From assembly GCF_003852535.1 (NCBI RefSeq), contig NZ_QAJP01000006.1, positions 25,503-89,502 on the forward strand: a DNA stretch of 64,000 nt, written 5' to 3'. This DNA is from Herminiimonas sp. KBW02. Its GTDB lineage: Bacteria; Pseudomonadota; Gammaproteobacteria; Burkholderiales; Burkholderiaceae_D. The stretch's first letter is position 1. Each line of letters starts with the position of its first letter. This document shows, piece after piece, positions 1 through 10,041 of this stretch. A program made the position numbers and the translations under genes. The notes under the pieces are model-generated. The model was not told the DNA's origin and did not search any database. It worked only from the letters and a program-made list of their open reading frames with translations.

Positions 1-2
1 AA

Positions 3-572
3 GGGGTAGACGGCCTGTCCATCCTTGCCGCGATCCGCGAAATGGGTAAGCGCACCCCGGTCCTGATACTCAGCGCCCTGTCCGCGATCGATGAACGCGT
101 CCGTGGCTTGCAAGCCGGTTGTAATGACTACCTGACCAAACCCTTTGCCTTCCCGGAACTGGCGGCTCGCGTCGAGGCCCTGCTGCGCTGGACCCAGCCG
201 AATGAGGTCATCCGCGAGTTGTGCGTAGAGGATCTGAAGGTCAATTTGCTCACCCGCAGCGTCGAACGCGGCGGACGTCCGCTCAGTTTGCAGCCGCGAG
301 AATTCCGTCTTCTGGTCTACATGATGACGCACAAGGGCCAGGTACTGACCCGCACCATGTTGCTGGAATCGGTGTGGAATTATCAATTCGATCCGCAAAC
401 CAATGTCATCGACGCCCATATCAGCCGCTTACGCAACAAGATAGACAAAGGTTACGCTGTACCGCTGATCCATACGCGACGCAATCTGGGTTATATCCTC
501 ACACCCAATCCGCAAGTAGACGCGGCCGACGATCACGAACACGCCAAAACCGTGGCTAAACCAGCACCATGA
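3..572 (+). CDS. OmpR/PhoB-family response regulator (5' end outside window)
   Basis: The reading frame is open from base 3, so this is the C-terminal part of a DNA-binding response regulator whose N-terminus, including the phospho-accepting Asp, lies upstream. Visible are the end of the receiver domain (the GVDGLSIL stretch, and the conserved Lys in YLTKPFAFPEL) and a complete winged-helix effector domain (PLSLQPREFRLLVYMMTHKG, then VWNYQFDPQTNVIDAHISRL). Its stop overlaps the start of the histidine kinase by 4 bp (ATGA), so the two are translationally coupled. The adjacent RND efflux genes suggest it controls them, as CusR/CzcR/CopR-type regulators do. That target is inferred. Confidence 0.93.
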   Translation, partial: GVDGLSILAAIREMGKRTPVLILSALSAIDERVRGLQAGCNDYLTKPFAFPELAARVEALLRWTQPNEVIRELCVEDLKVNLLTRSVERGGRPLSLQPREFRLLVYMMTHKGQVLTRTMLLESVWNYQFDPQTNVIDAHISRLRNKIDKGYAVPLIHTRRNLGYILTPNPQVDAADDHEHAKTVAKPAP

Positions 573-1933
573 CACTACCTGGTTTCAAACTATGGAGTTC
601 CGTCGCCTTTCGCATGGCCTTCAATTACAGCGCCCTGCTGGTGCTGTCCATGCTGGTCTTGCTGGCAGTCTTCTATACTCAGACGGTCAATGTGTTGAAA
701 AGCCAGATCGACCGCCACATCGCCTCAAACTCACAACGCCTGCTGAACGACTTCATCGAAAACGGCGAGTCTTCCGTTGCGCAGCAAATCAAGGACATCC
801 TGCGCGACGGTGTCTACTCGGATACCGAGATCTATTTGCTGGTCAATCCTTACGGTGAAAAAGTCATAGGCAACATCCCATCCATTCCGCACAAAGCCAA
901 GAATCGGGAAGGCATGGTAGAGACGCGCGTTATGCGCAGCGGTCGTGAAGCCATCGGACGCATGTACATCCAGCAATTACCGGACGGCAGCAAGCTGGTG
1001 GTAGGCAGCGACATCAACCATCAGCTCGAGATCGAAAGACTATTTGATCGCGCCAGCCTGATCGCCGGTCTGATCGGTCTGTTCATGTCGATAGGCGGCG
1101 CTTTGCTGTTCCGGCGTGAGCTCAGGCAGCGTCTTAGCGGCATCCAGCAAATCGTGACCCATATCGAAGCCGGCGACCTCAGCCAGCGCATCCCGCTCCT
1201 GCAGCAAGAAGATGAGTTCTCCCGGCTGAGTCGCGACATCAACAGCATGCTGGATCAGCAACAGCGCCTGATGGACGGCGTACGCCACATCTCCAATACC
1301 ATCGCGCATAATCTGCGCACGCCGATGACACGCATCTTGCTGCGTTTGCGCAAAAGCGAACGGGAAGGCGCTCAGGCCCGCGATGAGGCGCTACAGTTCG
1401 CATTGCAGGAAATGGAAGAACTCAGCGTGATGTTCAACAAACTGCTGAATCTGGCCGAAGTCGAGTCCGGTACCCGGCGCCAGAGCTTCAGCTCGATTTC
1501 GCTCAATGACGTCGTCGCCGACGTGCTGGAACTGTATGAACCGGTTGCGGAAGAAAAATCCGTACGCCTGACCTCGGTTTTCGATGCCGAACCGGTCACC
1601 AATGGCGACCGTGAACTACTGGCCAGCGCAATTGCCAACCTGGTCGACAATGCGTTGAAATATGCTGGTGAAAATGCCGCCGTCGAAGTCCGCACCACCC
1701 AGGATGCGCATGGTGCCGCCATCATCGTGCGCGATAACGGTGCAGGCATCCCGGCAACAGAATTGTCTCGCATAGGTACCCACTTTTATCGCCTGGACCG
1801 CAGCCGCCCCGGCTATGGCCTCGGCCTGGCCAGCGTGATGGCGATCGCCCGCCTGCACGGCGGCAACCTCGAATTCTCAAATGCCTATCCTGGACTGATC
1901 GTCCGCATGACACTGGCACCCAACCCGGTCTGA
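569..1933 (+). CDS. Two-component sensor histidine kinase
   Basis: An inner-membrane kinase of 454 aa. It has one membrane segment at about 15-38, a periplasmic sensor region of about 120 residues, a second membrane segment at about 162-181 and a HAMP linker to about 233. The DHp domain has the phospho-accepting His at 247 (AHNLRTP). The ATPase domain has an N-box (LVDNALKYA, 358-366), G1 (DNGAG, 389-393) and G2 (GYGLGL, 415-420). It partners the overlapping response regulator. The order regulator, kinase, RND efflux genes suggests it senses a periplasmic substrate of the pump, possibly a metal ion. No metal-binding motif is evident in the sensor region. Confidence 0.93.
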   Translation: MTLPGFKLWSSVAFRMAFNYSALLVLSMLVLLAVFYTQTVNVLKSQIDRHIASNSQRLLNDFIENGESSVAQQIKDILRDGVYSDTEIYLLVNPYGEKVIGNIPSIPHKAKNREGMVETRVMRSGREAIGRMYIQQLPDGSKLVVGSDINHQLEIERLFDRASLIAGLIGLFMSIGGALLFRRELRQRLSGIQQIVTHIEAGDLSQRIPLLQQEDEFSRLSRDINSMLDQQQRLMDGVRHISNTIAHNLRTPMTRILLRLRKSEREGAQARDEALQFALQEMEELSVMFNKLLNLAEVESGTRRQSFSSISLNDVVADVLELYEPVAEEKSVRLTSVFDAEPVTNGDRELLASAIANLVDNALKYAGENAAVEVRTTQDAHGAAIIVRDNGAGIPATELSRIGTHFYRLDRSRPGYGLGLASVMAIARLHGGNLEFSNAYPGLIVRMTLAPNPV

Positions 1934-1979
1934 AAAGCGGTTGCCGCAGCGGGTCACTATGTATCCACCCGCCAACACG

Positions 1980-1993
1980 TTACCGAATGGTAA
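1980..1993. promoter_or_regulatory. Palindrome TTACC-N4-GGTAA, candidate regulator site
   Basis: A 5+5 bp perfect inverted repeat (TTACC, GAAT, GGTAA) lies in the 182-bp gap between the kinase and the RND adaptor gene. CusR/CopR/CzcR-type regulators bind spaced palindromes of similar architecture upstream of efflux operons. No clear -35/-10 pair was identified. The role is inferred. Confidence 0.3.
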
Positions 1994-2115
1994 TGCCTAC
2001 ATCCTCGGCTTTCACCCCTAGTCCTCGTAAGATTGGTATCGCATAGGCTGCGTCTTTCTGTCCGCTGCAGAAATAGCAAAATGCCATGTACACCCGAAGC
2101 TAAGGATGAGGAAAC

Positions 2116-3282
2116 ATGCAAGGATTTAAAAAAATAACGATAGCAGCAGCAATGGGGACAAGCTTGCTGATGGCTGGCTGCGGCGATAAGGCCGCATCGA
2201 CACAGGAAGCACAGGAAGCACGCGCAGCCGTATCTGCGGTAAAAAATTCCATCGACTCCTTACGTTATCCGCACGGTGCGCCGCAGCTGTCCATGATAGA
2301 AGCGCAAGTCATCCCTGCCTCCCCTGTGCCGCTGGGCGATCAGTTGAGCGCACACCTGGTCTATGACGAAGATGTCACGGCACGCATAGGCGTCGCCATC
2401 TCCGGTCGCATCGTTGCCCTCAAGGCAGAACCGGGCACCGTTGTAAAAGCCGGCCAGGTATTGGCAGAAATCGATTCGCCTGATGTCGGCACTGCATATG
2501 CAGATATCAACAAAGCCAAGGCCGATCTCGATCACAAACGCCGCGTCTACGAACGAGCGAAAGATTTGGGTGAGGGCGAAGCCATTGCCGCCAAGGATGT
2601 CGAAAACGCACTGGCAGACTACGTTCAAGCCCAGGCGGAAACCGGACGCGCAGAGCTGCGTCTGAAAAATCTCAACCCGAATGGCCTGGTCGTTCGCGGC
2701 CAACGCATCAGCCTGGTCAGCCCTATGAATGGCGTGGTCACCGAACGTACCGCAACCCCGGCGCTGGAAGTCAGCCCGGGCATGTCTTCCCCGTTGTTCG
2801 TCGTCACTGATCCGAAGCGCCTGTGGCTGATGATAGACGTGCCGGAAAAATTATTGTCGCAAATCAAACTCGGCAGCACGGTATCCATCGAAAGCGAAGC
2901 CTATCCGAACGAACGTTTCGCAGCGAAAATTGTGCAACTTGGCCAGTCCGTTGATCCGAACTCGCGTCGTGTCACCGTCCGGGCACGCCTGAATAATCCA
3001 GACGGCAAACTGCTGCCGGAGATGTACGTCCGTGCTTCCGTGCAACAGGAAAGCGGCACCGGTGTCGCCGTTCCGAACAGCGCCATCATCACACGCGGCA
3101 TTTACAGCTACGTCTATGTACAAAATGCACCCGGTGAGTTCCAGCAACGCAAGGTCAAGCTACTCACACGCGGCAGCGACATCAGCTATGTCGGTGAAGG
3201 TCTGAAAGGTTCGGAAAGCATCGTCATCAAGGGCGCCCTCTTACTCGACGCTGAATTGAATGTGAGCGATAACCATGATTGA
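2116..3282 (+). CDS. RND efflux periplasmic adaptor subunit (membrane fusion protein)
   Basis: This 388-aa lipoprotein would link the inner-membrane RND pump to the outer-membrane channel. A signal peptide ends in lipobox LMAGC (lipidated Cys22). A biotinyl-lipoyl-like segment (VKAGQVLAEIDSPDVG, about 114-129), an alpha-hairpin (about 130-195) and beta-barrel/membrane-proximal domains follow, as in CzcB/CusB-type HlyD adaptors. There is no His/Met-rich metal-binding extension, so the substrate is not evident from this subunit. Start: ATG after GATGAGG. Its end overlaps the pump gene by 8 bp. Confidence 0.93.
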   Translation: MQGFKKITIAAAMGTSLLMAGCGDKAASTQEAQEARAAVSAVKNSIDSLRYPHGAPQLSMIEAQVIPASPVPLGDQLSAHLVYDEDVTARIGVAISGRIVALKAEPGTVVKAGQVLAEIDSPDVGTAYADINKAKADLDHKRRVYERAKDLGEGEAIAAKDVENALADYVQAQAETGRAELRLKNLNPNGLVVRGQRISLVSPMNGVVTERTATPALEVSPGMSSPLFVVTDPKRLWLMIDVPEKLLSQIKLGSTVSIESEAYPNERFAAKIVQLGQSVDPNSRRVTVRARLNNPDGKLLPEMYVRASVQQESGTGVAVPNSAIITRGIYSYVYVQNAPGEFQQRKVKLLTRGSDISYVGEGLKGSESIVIKGALLLDAELNVSDNHD

Positions 3283-6200
3283 TCGTCTCATCGTCTTCGC
3301 GATGACGCAGCGGATTTTTGTATTTGTCCTCATAGGTGCATTAATCGGTTTCGGCGGCTACGCATTATCCAATCTGCCGATTGAAGCCTTCCCTGATGTA
3401 CAGGACGTACAAGTACGCGTCATCTCGCAATTGCCTGGCCAGGCGCCGGAAGACATGGAGCGCTCGGTCACCCTGCCGATCGAACGCGAGATGGCCGGCA
3501 TCCCGCGCCTGACCAATGTGCGCTCGGTCACCATGACCGGCTTGTCCATCGTTACCCTCACTTTTGCCGAAGATACCGATAACTACTTTGCGCGCCAGCA
3601 GGTGACCGAAAAGCTTTCAACCGTCGACTTGCCGACCGGCGTGCAACCACAACTTGCCCCACTCTCAACTGCAGTCGGTGAAGTCTATCGCTACACAATA
3701 GAAGCACCAGGCCTGACCGATACCGAAATCCGTACGCTGCAAGACTGGACCATACGTCCGGTGCTGCGCATGACACCCGGCGTCGCCGATGTGGTCAGCT
3801 TTGGCGGCGCGATCAAGGAATACCAGATCGAAGTCGACCCACTGGCCTTGCGCAAATATCAAATCACGCTGGATCAGCTTAGCCAGGCCGTCAACAACGG
3901 CAATAGCAGCGCTGGCGGTGGCTTGTTGCGACAAGGTGACGCCTCGCTGGTGGTGCGCTCGGCCGGTCTGTTTGCCAACAGCGAAGACATCCGCAAAGTC
4001 GTCATCACCGCTCGTCAGGGTCGCGCCATTACGGTCGGTGATGTTGCCACCGTACGCTCCGGCGAGCGCCCTCGTTTCGGCATCGTTGCAACCGGCGACA
4101 AGGACAGCATCGTCGAAGGCATCGTTTCAATGACCAAAGGCGGCAACCCGTCCAAGATCAATGCAGAGCTGAAAGAACGGATCGAGCAACTGCAACCTCG
4201 CTTGCCAGCCGGTGCCAAGATCATCCCGATTTATGACCGTACCGAACTGGTACGTCATACCGTCAGCACGGTTGCAGAAAACCTGATCATAGGCGCGCTG
4301 CTGGTCATCGCCGTCCTGGTGGTATTTCTGTCGAGCTGGGTCGCGGCGCTGATCGTGGCCACCGTGATTCCACTCTCACTGCTGTTCGCATTTATCCTGA
4401 TGAATGCACGCGGCGTATCGGCCAATCTGATCTCACTGGGTGCAGTCGACTTCGGTATCATCATCGATAGCGCGGTCGTCATCGTCGAAGCATTGATGGT
4501 GCGCCTGGCAGTCAAAACGGTACACGATGCCAATCCGCATGATGCACGTTCGCATCGTCTGCAGGTTTTGTACAAAACCATGAAGGACATGTCGCATCCG
4601 GTGCTGTTTGCCAAAGCGATCATCATCCTGGCTTTCGTACCTATCTTTACCTTCCAGCGCGTAGAAGGAAAAATCTTCACGCCGGTAGCGCTGACGCTGA
4701 CCTTTGCACTGATAGGCGCGGTCCTGCTGACCTTTACGCTCTTGCCTACGCTGCTGTCCTACGTCCTGCAAAAACGGACACTGGCAGAAAAGCACAAACC
4801 CTGGCTGGAATGGCTGCAAGTACGTTATCACCGTATGCTCGACTTCACGATGAAAAATGCGGGCAAGACCTTGTGGATTTCTGCCATTCCGGTGGTTATC
4901 GCCTTCCTGCTTGCGCCCCGATTAGGCAGTGAATTCATGCCCAAACTGGATGAAGGCAATATCTGGCTAACCATCACGCTACCAACTTCGGCCTCGCTGG
5001 AAACGACCAAGGATATCGAACGCCTGGTGCGCGCCAAATTGCAAAGCTATCCTGAAGTCGGGCGCATCATCACGCAGGCTGGTCGTCCCGATGACGGCTC
5101 CGATCCGAAAGGGCCGAACAACCTGGAAAGTCTGGTTGACCTGAAACCACGCAAGGAATGGCGTTATGGCAGCAAGGAAGAGCTGGTTGCCCATATGTCG
5201 GAAAACCTTGCGGCTATTCCCGGCATTACCACCAACTTCTCGCAAGTCATCCAGGACAACGTGGAAGAATCGCTGTCTGGTTTCCGCGGTGAAATCGTTG
5301 CCAAAATCAGTGGCAACAACCTCGACATTCTGGAAGACAAAGCGTCACAGGTCGTCAGCGTTGTGCAAGGCATACGCGGTGCAACTGACGTTGAAGCAAC
5401 CCGCATCGGCGGCCAGGCTGAAGTTGTCGTCACGCCGGATCGTACCAAGCTGGCGCGCTACGGCATCACCATCAATGACGTGAATACGCTGGTCACGCAA
5501 GCCATGTCCGGCGTGTCGGTCACCAATTTGTACAAAGAGGACAAACGCTTTGATGTCGTCGTCCGCATCAGCGAAAAAAATCGCAACAGCATCGACGCCA
5601 TCGGCAACCTGCAACTCGCAGTACCAGGCACCCAGGTCGGCAATGGCCCGGGCACCATCTCCCTCAGTGAGGTCGCAACCATCGAAGTGCGTCAGGGCGC
5701 ATCGCGCATCCTGCGTGAATCCGGTTCGCGTAGCGTGATTGTGAAGATGAATCTGCTGGGCCGCGACCAGGGTAGCTTCGTTGAAGAAGCGCAACGCGCA
5801 GTGGCCGAACAAGTCAGCCTGCCGCCGGGTTACGACCTGAGCTGGGGCGGTCAGTTCGAAAATTCGCAACGCGCGGCGAAACGCCTGATGGTCATCATCC
5901 CGCTGACCATCTTCCTGATCTTCTCGCTACTGTTCTGGGCCTTCCGTTCAGTACGTCTGGCCAGTCTGGTTATCGGCATGGTGCCATTCACGCTGATCGG
6001 CGGCCTGGCGGCGCTGGGCTTGTCCGGCTTGCACTTGTCGGTATCCGCCGCGGTCGGCTTCATCGCCGTCGCTGGTATCTCGGTACAGAACGGCGTGATC
6101 ATGGTGGAAGAAGTCTTGTTGCGCGTACGTGAAGGTGCGGCGGTAACCGAAGCCATCGTACAGGGTGCGGTAGTACGTCTGCGCCCTATCCTGATGACAG

Positions 6201-6421
6201 CTTTAATGGCTGGCCTCGGCTTGCTGCCAGCGGCTCTGTCACGCGGTATCGGTAGCGAAACACAACGTCCGTTTGCATGCGTCATCGTCGGCGGCGTCAT
6301 TACAGGCACAATCTTCACCTTGTTGATCCTGCCTGTCGCCATCCGTCGTTTTGCCAACTTCACTGAAAACGAAGACAGCAAAGACGAATTGCCCGCCGGC
6401 CCAAGCGCCACCGCGAGCTAG
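3275..6421 (+). CDS. RND efflux pump, CusA/CzcA (HME) type permease
   Basis: An inner-membrane proton-driven pump of 1048 aa, the usual length for RND permeases. One TM helix near residue 12, a large periplasmic loop, a TM2-6 block from about 335, a second TM at about 530 and a C-terminal TM block from about 870 give the duplicated 12-TM RND layout. The TM4 motif DFGIIIDSAVVIVE resembles the heavy-metal-efflux signature DFGxxxDGAxxxVEN, but has DSA and lacks the final Asn. It therefore clusters by eye with HME-RND rather than AcrB-type pumps, with a divergent substrate class. It is translationally coupled to the adaptor. The exported ion or compound is unknown. Confidence 0.92.
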   Translation: MIDRLIVFAMTQRIFVFVLIGALIGFGGYALSNLPIEAFPDVQDVQVRVISQLPGQAPEDMERSVTLPIEREMAGIPRLTNVRSVTMTGLSIVTLTFAEDTDNYFARQQVTEKLSTVDLPTGVQPQLAPLSTAVGEVYRYTIEAPGLTDTEIRTLQDWTIRPVLRMTPGVADVVSFGGAIKEYQIEVDPLALRKYQITLDQLSQAVNNGNSSAGGGLLRQGDASLVVRSAGLFANSEDIRKVVITARQGRAITVGDVATVRSGERPRFGIVATGDKDSIVEGIVSMTKGGNPSKINAELKERIEQLQPRLPAGAKIIPIYDRTELVRHTVSTVAENLIIGALLVIAVLVVFLSSWVAALIVATVIPLSLLFAFILMNARGVSANLISLGAVDFGIIIDSAVVIVEALMVRLAVKTVHDANPHDARSHRLQVLYKTMKDMSHPVLFAKAIIILAFVPIFTFQRVEGKIFTPVALTLTFALIGAVLLTFTLLPTLLSYVLQKRTLAEKHKPWLEWLQVRYHRMLDFTMKNAGKTLWISAIPVVIAFLLAPRLGSEFMPKLDEGNIWLTITLPTSASLETTKDIERLVRAKLQSYPEVGRIITQAGRPDDGSDPKGPNNLESLVDLKPRKEWRYGSKEELVAHMSENLAAIPGITTNFSQVIQDNVEESLSGFRGEIVAKISGNNLDILEDKASQVVSVVQGIRGATDVEATRIGGQAEVVVTPDRTKLARYGITINDVNTLVTQAMSGVSVTNLYKEDKRFDVVVRISEKNRNSIDAIGNLQLAVPGTQVGNGPGTISLSEVATIEVRQGASRILRESGSRSVIVKMNLLGRDQGSFVEEAQRAVAEQVSLPPGYDLSWGGQFENSQRAAKRLMVIIPLTIFLIFSLLFWAFRSVRLASLVIGMVPFTLIGGLAALGLSGLHLSVSAAVGFIAVAGISVQNGVIMVEEVLLRVREGAAVTEAIVQGAVVRLRPILMTALMAGLGLLPAALSRGIGSETQRPFACVIVGGVITGTIFTLLILPVAIRRFANFTENEDSKDELPAGPSATAS

Positions 6422-6429
6422 GAGTAACC

Positions 6430-8034
6430 ATGAAAAAAATGAATAAGGCTTTCTACTCCATCACCAGCGCAACCACAGCAAGCGCAGTATTGCTGCTGAG
6501 TGGTTGCGCCGTCGGCCCCGACTATAAACGGCCGGAGCTGACGCCATCGCAAGCGTTCTCGCCTAAACCACTGCCAGAGAGCACCACCACTGCGCCAGTC
6601 AGTGGCGGCAATGCTCAGCGCTTTGTCGTAGCGCAAGATATCCAGGCAGACTGGTGGAAGCTATTCCGCTCACCGCAATTGAACGCGCTGATCGAAAAAG
6701 CCTTTGCCGCCAATCCAAGCATAGAGTCAGCACAAGCTGCATTGCGTGTGGCGCAGGAAAACGTCTACGCGCAACAAGGCTTCTTCTTCCCCAGCCTGAG
6801 TGCCGGATACTCACCTTCCCGTACCAAGATCGCCGGCAACCTCGGCGGCAATTCACCGGGCGTACAAGGCAATGGCAGGGATATCAGTACCGTCGCCAAT
6901 CCATCGGCGGCACAAGGCGGCAAAGCACCGTTCAATGCACCGGTGATCTATAACTTCCACACCACACAGCTGACGGTAGGCTTTACGCCGGACGTGTTCG
7001 GTGCAAATCGTCGACAAGTGGAAACACTGGAGGCTCAAGCCAAATATCAAAAGCTGCAACTCGAAGCGGCCTATATCACGCTCGCTTCGAATGTCACTGC
7101 AGCCGCGATACAGGAAGCCTTGCTGCGCGAACAAATCGGCATCCTGCAAACCATCATCGCTTCGAATGAAAAATCGGTAGAAATCGTCGAACGTCAGTTC
7201 AAGGCTGGTTATGCATCACGCCTCGACCTGAGCCTGCAACAAACCACCTTGTTGCAAGCGAAAGAGCAACTACCGCCTTTGCAAAAGCAATTTGAGCAAA
7301 CCCGCAACCTGTTACGTGCACTGGCTGGCGGCATGCAGGATAGCGACTTGCCTGAATCCTTCGACCTCGCTTCACTGCAGTTGCCGGAAGACTTGCCTTT
7401 GAGCCTGCCGTCACAAGTCATCGATCAGCGTCCGGACGTACGTGCAGCGGAAGAGCAATTGCATGCAGCAAGTGCGCAAATCGGCGTCGCGCTGGCGAAT
7501 CGCTTGCCGCAATTCTCGATAGATGGCACATGGGGTGGCGCAGCCAGCAAGTTCAGCCAGATGTTCTGGAACTCAGGTCGTTTCTTTGAACTCGCTGCGA
7601 ATATCTCCATGCCTTTGCTCGATGGCGGCGTCCTGCGCCATCGTCAACGCGCGGCAGAAGAGTCATACAAGCAAGCGGCGGCGCAGTACAAGGAAACCGT
7701 CATCACCGCCTTCCAGAACGTGGCTGACACCCTGCATGCGATCCATGCAGATGCGGAAGCGCTGAAGGCAAGTGCGGCACTGGCAGAAACCGCCAAGACC
7801 ACGCTGACCCTGACGCAAAAACAGCATGCGCGTGGCTACATTGATCGCGTCGTCCTGATCAATGCGGAGCAAGGATATCGTCAGGCGTCATTGAACGTTG
7901 CGCAGGCACGAGCGGTGCGCCTGGGTGATACCGCAGCACTGTTCCAGGCACTGGGCGGCGGCTGGTGGCACCGTGTCGATAAGAATAAAACTGCAGCACT
8001 GGAACCGGCGCTGGCGAATAAAACCACTGACTGA
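6430..8034 (+). CDS. RND efflux outer-membrane lipoprotein (NodT/OprM-type channel)
   Basis: TolC-like outer-membrane factor of 534 aa that completes the tripartite pump. A signal peptide with lipobox LLSGC (Cys26) is followed by the typical AVGPDYKRPEL start of NodT-family proteins and two OEP repeats rich in long helices. Between residues about 135 and 175 there is a Gly/Pro/Asn-rich insertion (around GGNSPGVQGNGRD), longer than in OprM. The gene starts 8 bp after the pump gene and is the last of the operon, before a strong terminator. Confidence 0.92.
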   Translation: MKKMNKAFYSITSATTASAVLLLSGCAVGPDYKRPELTPSQAFSPKPLPESTTTAPVSGGNAQRFVVAQDIQADWWKLFRSPQLNALIEKAFAANPSIESAQAALRVAQENVYAQQGFFFPSLSAGYSPSRTKIAGNLGGNSPGVQGNGRDISTVANPSAAQGGKAPFNAPVIYNFHTTQLTVGFTPDVFGANRRQVETLEAQAKYQKLQLEAAYITLASNVTAAAIQEALLREQIGILQTIIASNEKSVEIVERQFKAGYASRLDLSLQQTTLLQAKEQLPPLQKQFEQTRNLLRALAGGMQDSDLPESFDLASLQLPEDLPLSLPSQVIDQRPDVRAAEEQLHAASAQIGVALANRLPQFSIDGTWGGAASKFSQMFWNSGRFFELAANISMPLLDGGVLRHRQRAAEESYKQAAAQYKETVITAFQNVADTLHAIHADAEALKASAALAETAKTTLTLTQKQHARGYIDRVVLINAEQGYRQASLNVAQARAVRLGDTAALFQALGGGWWHRVDKNKTAALEPALANKTTD

Positions 8035-8057
8035 TAATTCAGACACAAGCGTTAAAG

Positions 8058-8096
8058 AAAAAAGGCAGTACGGCATCACGCTGTACTGCCTTTTTT
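8058..8096. terminator. Bidirectional intrinsic terminator
   Basis: Perfect 8-bp stem GGCAGTAC/GTACTGCC (8064-8071 and 8083-8090), flanked by an A run on the left and a T run on the right. It ends both the plus-strand RND operon and the minus-strand DUF3025 gene, whose stop codon overlaps the T run. Confidence 0.88.
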
Positions 8097-8889
8097 AATT
8101 TTTGCGCTTAGGTCGGAACACCGTCGTATCGCGATAAAAATCGCCATCCTGATCCGGCCACCACCCGGGCACGCCCAACATCTGCAGAGGTGAAAAGTTT
8201 GCAGTCGTCAAACCCTGGGCCAATTGCTGCGCCACGATCTGATCCACCCATGCACATTGTTCGGTCAGAGCCAGGTCAGCCGGTGGACATGCATGCGCCA
8301 CTATCCAGGTATGACCAGTAATCGCCTTGTACGGCTGCACCAGTTTTTCCATCAAGGCATGACCGAATAAATACACGCGGCTATCGCGCTCGAATTCATC
8401 ACGACGTGTCACGAATACTTCTTCCCATGCATGCTCACGCAAGGCATGCATCAAACCATCATTGGCGCTGACCAGCAACACGGCATTTTCATCAAAGATA
8501 GTCGCGGCATCACGTACCTTGCCGCGCGGTGCGATTGCATTCACTGACGCGGAACGCTCAATCTCACGCGCCTGCAATAAATTCAGCTGTACTTTGATTT
8601 GCGGGAAAGTAAGCCAGACCAGTGCATTAAAAAAATCATGCAAGTTATCCCGGGTCGGGACATGGCCAGTCTGGCTGATGTGTGCTTCATACGCGGTATC
8701 GGCTGGTAATTCGGCCTGCGGTACAAAGCGTATTGGTAAATCGCGATGATTCCGCAGGCCCAGTTCCGTCGCACGCCGATTCAACTCCTGTTGCCAGTTG
8801 TCTGCACGCGCCAACTCTTCACCGACGGCACGTACACAGGACAACCATGGGCGCGACCAGTCTATGCCAGACAGGAAGGAGGCGCTCAT
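8095..8889 (-). CDS. DUF3025 domain-containing protein
   Basis: A 264-aa soluble protein of unknown function. It matches the DUF3025 family by its characteristic blocks NLHDFFNALVWLTFPQIK (about residues 81-98), YLFGHALMEKL, and the C-terminal LGVPGWWPDQDGDFY. No catalytic motif is recognised. It lies 48 bp downstream of pyrC on the same strand, an arrangement common in Burkholderiales, so the two are probably co-transcribed. No strong ribosome-binding site precedes the ATG, so the start is moderately certain. Confidence 0.82.
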   Translation of the reverse strand: MSASFLSGIDWSRPWLSCVRAVGEELARADNWQQELNRRATELGLRNHRDLPIRFVPQAELPADTAYEAHISQTGHVPTRDNLHDFFNALVWLTFPQIKVQLNLLQAREIERSASVNAIAPRGKVRDAATIFDENAVLLVSANDGLMHALREHAWEEVFVTRRDEFERDSRVYLFGHALMEKLVQPYKAITGHTWIVAHACPPADLALTEQCAWVDQIVAQQLAQGLTTANFSPLQMLGVPGWWPDQDGDFYRDTTVFRPKRKN

Positions 8890-8937
8890 GGCTGCATCAG
8901 CGCGCCATCATCTGCAAACATACTTAAGCAGAGATGT

Positions 8938-9996
8938 TCAGACAAATTTCCAGCCTATGGTTTCGCCACCATTCAAAGGTACCAATGTCGTATTACCCAG
9001 CGGGACCTCGGCCGGGATTTGCCATTCTTCGCGTTGCAGGGTGATGGTGCCGGTATTGCGCGGCAAGTTGTAGAAGTCAGGGCCGTTGAAGCTGGCGAAT
9101 TGCTCCAGCTTATCCAGTGCATCAGCCTGGTCAAAAGCCTGTGTATACAGTTCCATCGCATGCAAGGCGGTATAGCAACCGGCGCAGCCGCAAGCATGTT
9201 CTTTCAAACCCTTGGCGTGTGGTGCCGAGTCGGTACCGAGGAAGAACTTCTTGCTGCCGGAAATCGCTGCCGCCACCAAAGCCTGGCGATGCAATTCACG
9301 CTTCAATACCGGCAGGCAGTAGTAGTGCGGGCGGATACCGCCCTTGAACAATTCATTGCGGTTGTACAGCAAGTGATGTGCGGTAATCGTCGCACCGACG
9401 TGAGCATCCGCTTCCGCTACATACTGCGCCGCATCCTTGGTAGTGATGTGCTCAAACACTACTTTCAGTTCCGGCATATCACGACGCAAAGGTTTCATCA
9501 CGCGATCAATGAATACGGCTTCACGATCAAAGATATCGATGGCAGGATCCGTCACTTCGCCATGCACCAGGAAAGGCATGCCGACCTTCTGCATCATTTC
9601 CAGGGTTTTATAGCACTTGGCCAGGTCGCTGACGCCAGCATCCGAATTGGTGGTGGCACCCGCCGGGTACAGTTTCACCGCATGCACGACGCCGCTTTCC
9701 TTCGCGCGCTGGATTTCTTCCGGCGGCGTATTGTCGGTCAGGTACAGCACCATCAACGGCTCGAATTGCATGCCGGCAGGCAAGGCCGCCAGGATACGGT
9801 CACGATAGGCGATGGCCTGCGCTGTTGTGGTGACCGGCGGCTTCAGGTTAGGCATGACGATGGCGCGGGCGAACTGGCGCGCGGTGTCGGGCAGGACCGA
9901 AGCGATCGTTGCGCCATCGCGCAAATGCAGATGCCAGTCGTCTGGACGGGTGATGGTGATGCTGGAAGGGCGATTTGTAGCGGTTTGTGTGGTCAT
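8938..9996 (-). CDS. pyrC: Dihydroorotase (homodimeric, class II)
   Basis: Cyclises carbamoyl-aspartate to dihydroorotate in pyrimidine synthesis. At 352 aa it is near the length of E. coli PyrC. Metal ligands are in [10 protein letters not shown] (His22, His24), and the carboxylatable Lys is in HAVKLYPAG (Lys108). The VHGEVTD and [11 protein letters not shown] blocks supply further ligands. A short Cys-rich stretch (CGCAGC) near residue 267 follows the GTDSAPH motif, a feature often seen in this class. It is first in an apparent two-gene unit with the DUF3025 gene. Confidence 0.96.
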   Translation of the reverse strand: MTTQTATNRPSSITITRPDDWHLHLRDGATIASVLPDTARQFARAIVMPNLKPPVTTTAQAIAYRDRILAALPAGMQFEPLMVLYLTDNTPPEEIQRAKESGVVHAVKLYPAGATTNSDAGVSDLAKCYKTLEMMQKVGMPFLVHGEVTDPAIDIFDREAVFIDRVMKPLRRDMPELKVVFEHITTKDAAQYVAEADAHVGATITAHHLLYNRNELFKGGIRPHYYCLPVLKRELHRQALVAAAISGSKKFFLGTDSAPHAKGLKEHACGCAGCYTALHAMELYTQAFDQADALDKLEQFASFNGPDFYNLPRNTGTITLQREEWQIPAEVPLGNTTLVPLNGGETIGWKFV

Positions 9997-10041
9997 GGCG
10001 GCTCTTTCTTGGGACTGCCGCTATTTTACCCGTTCGCCCCG

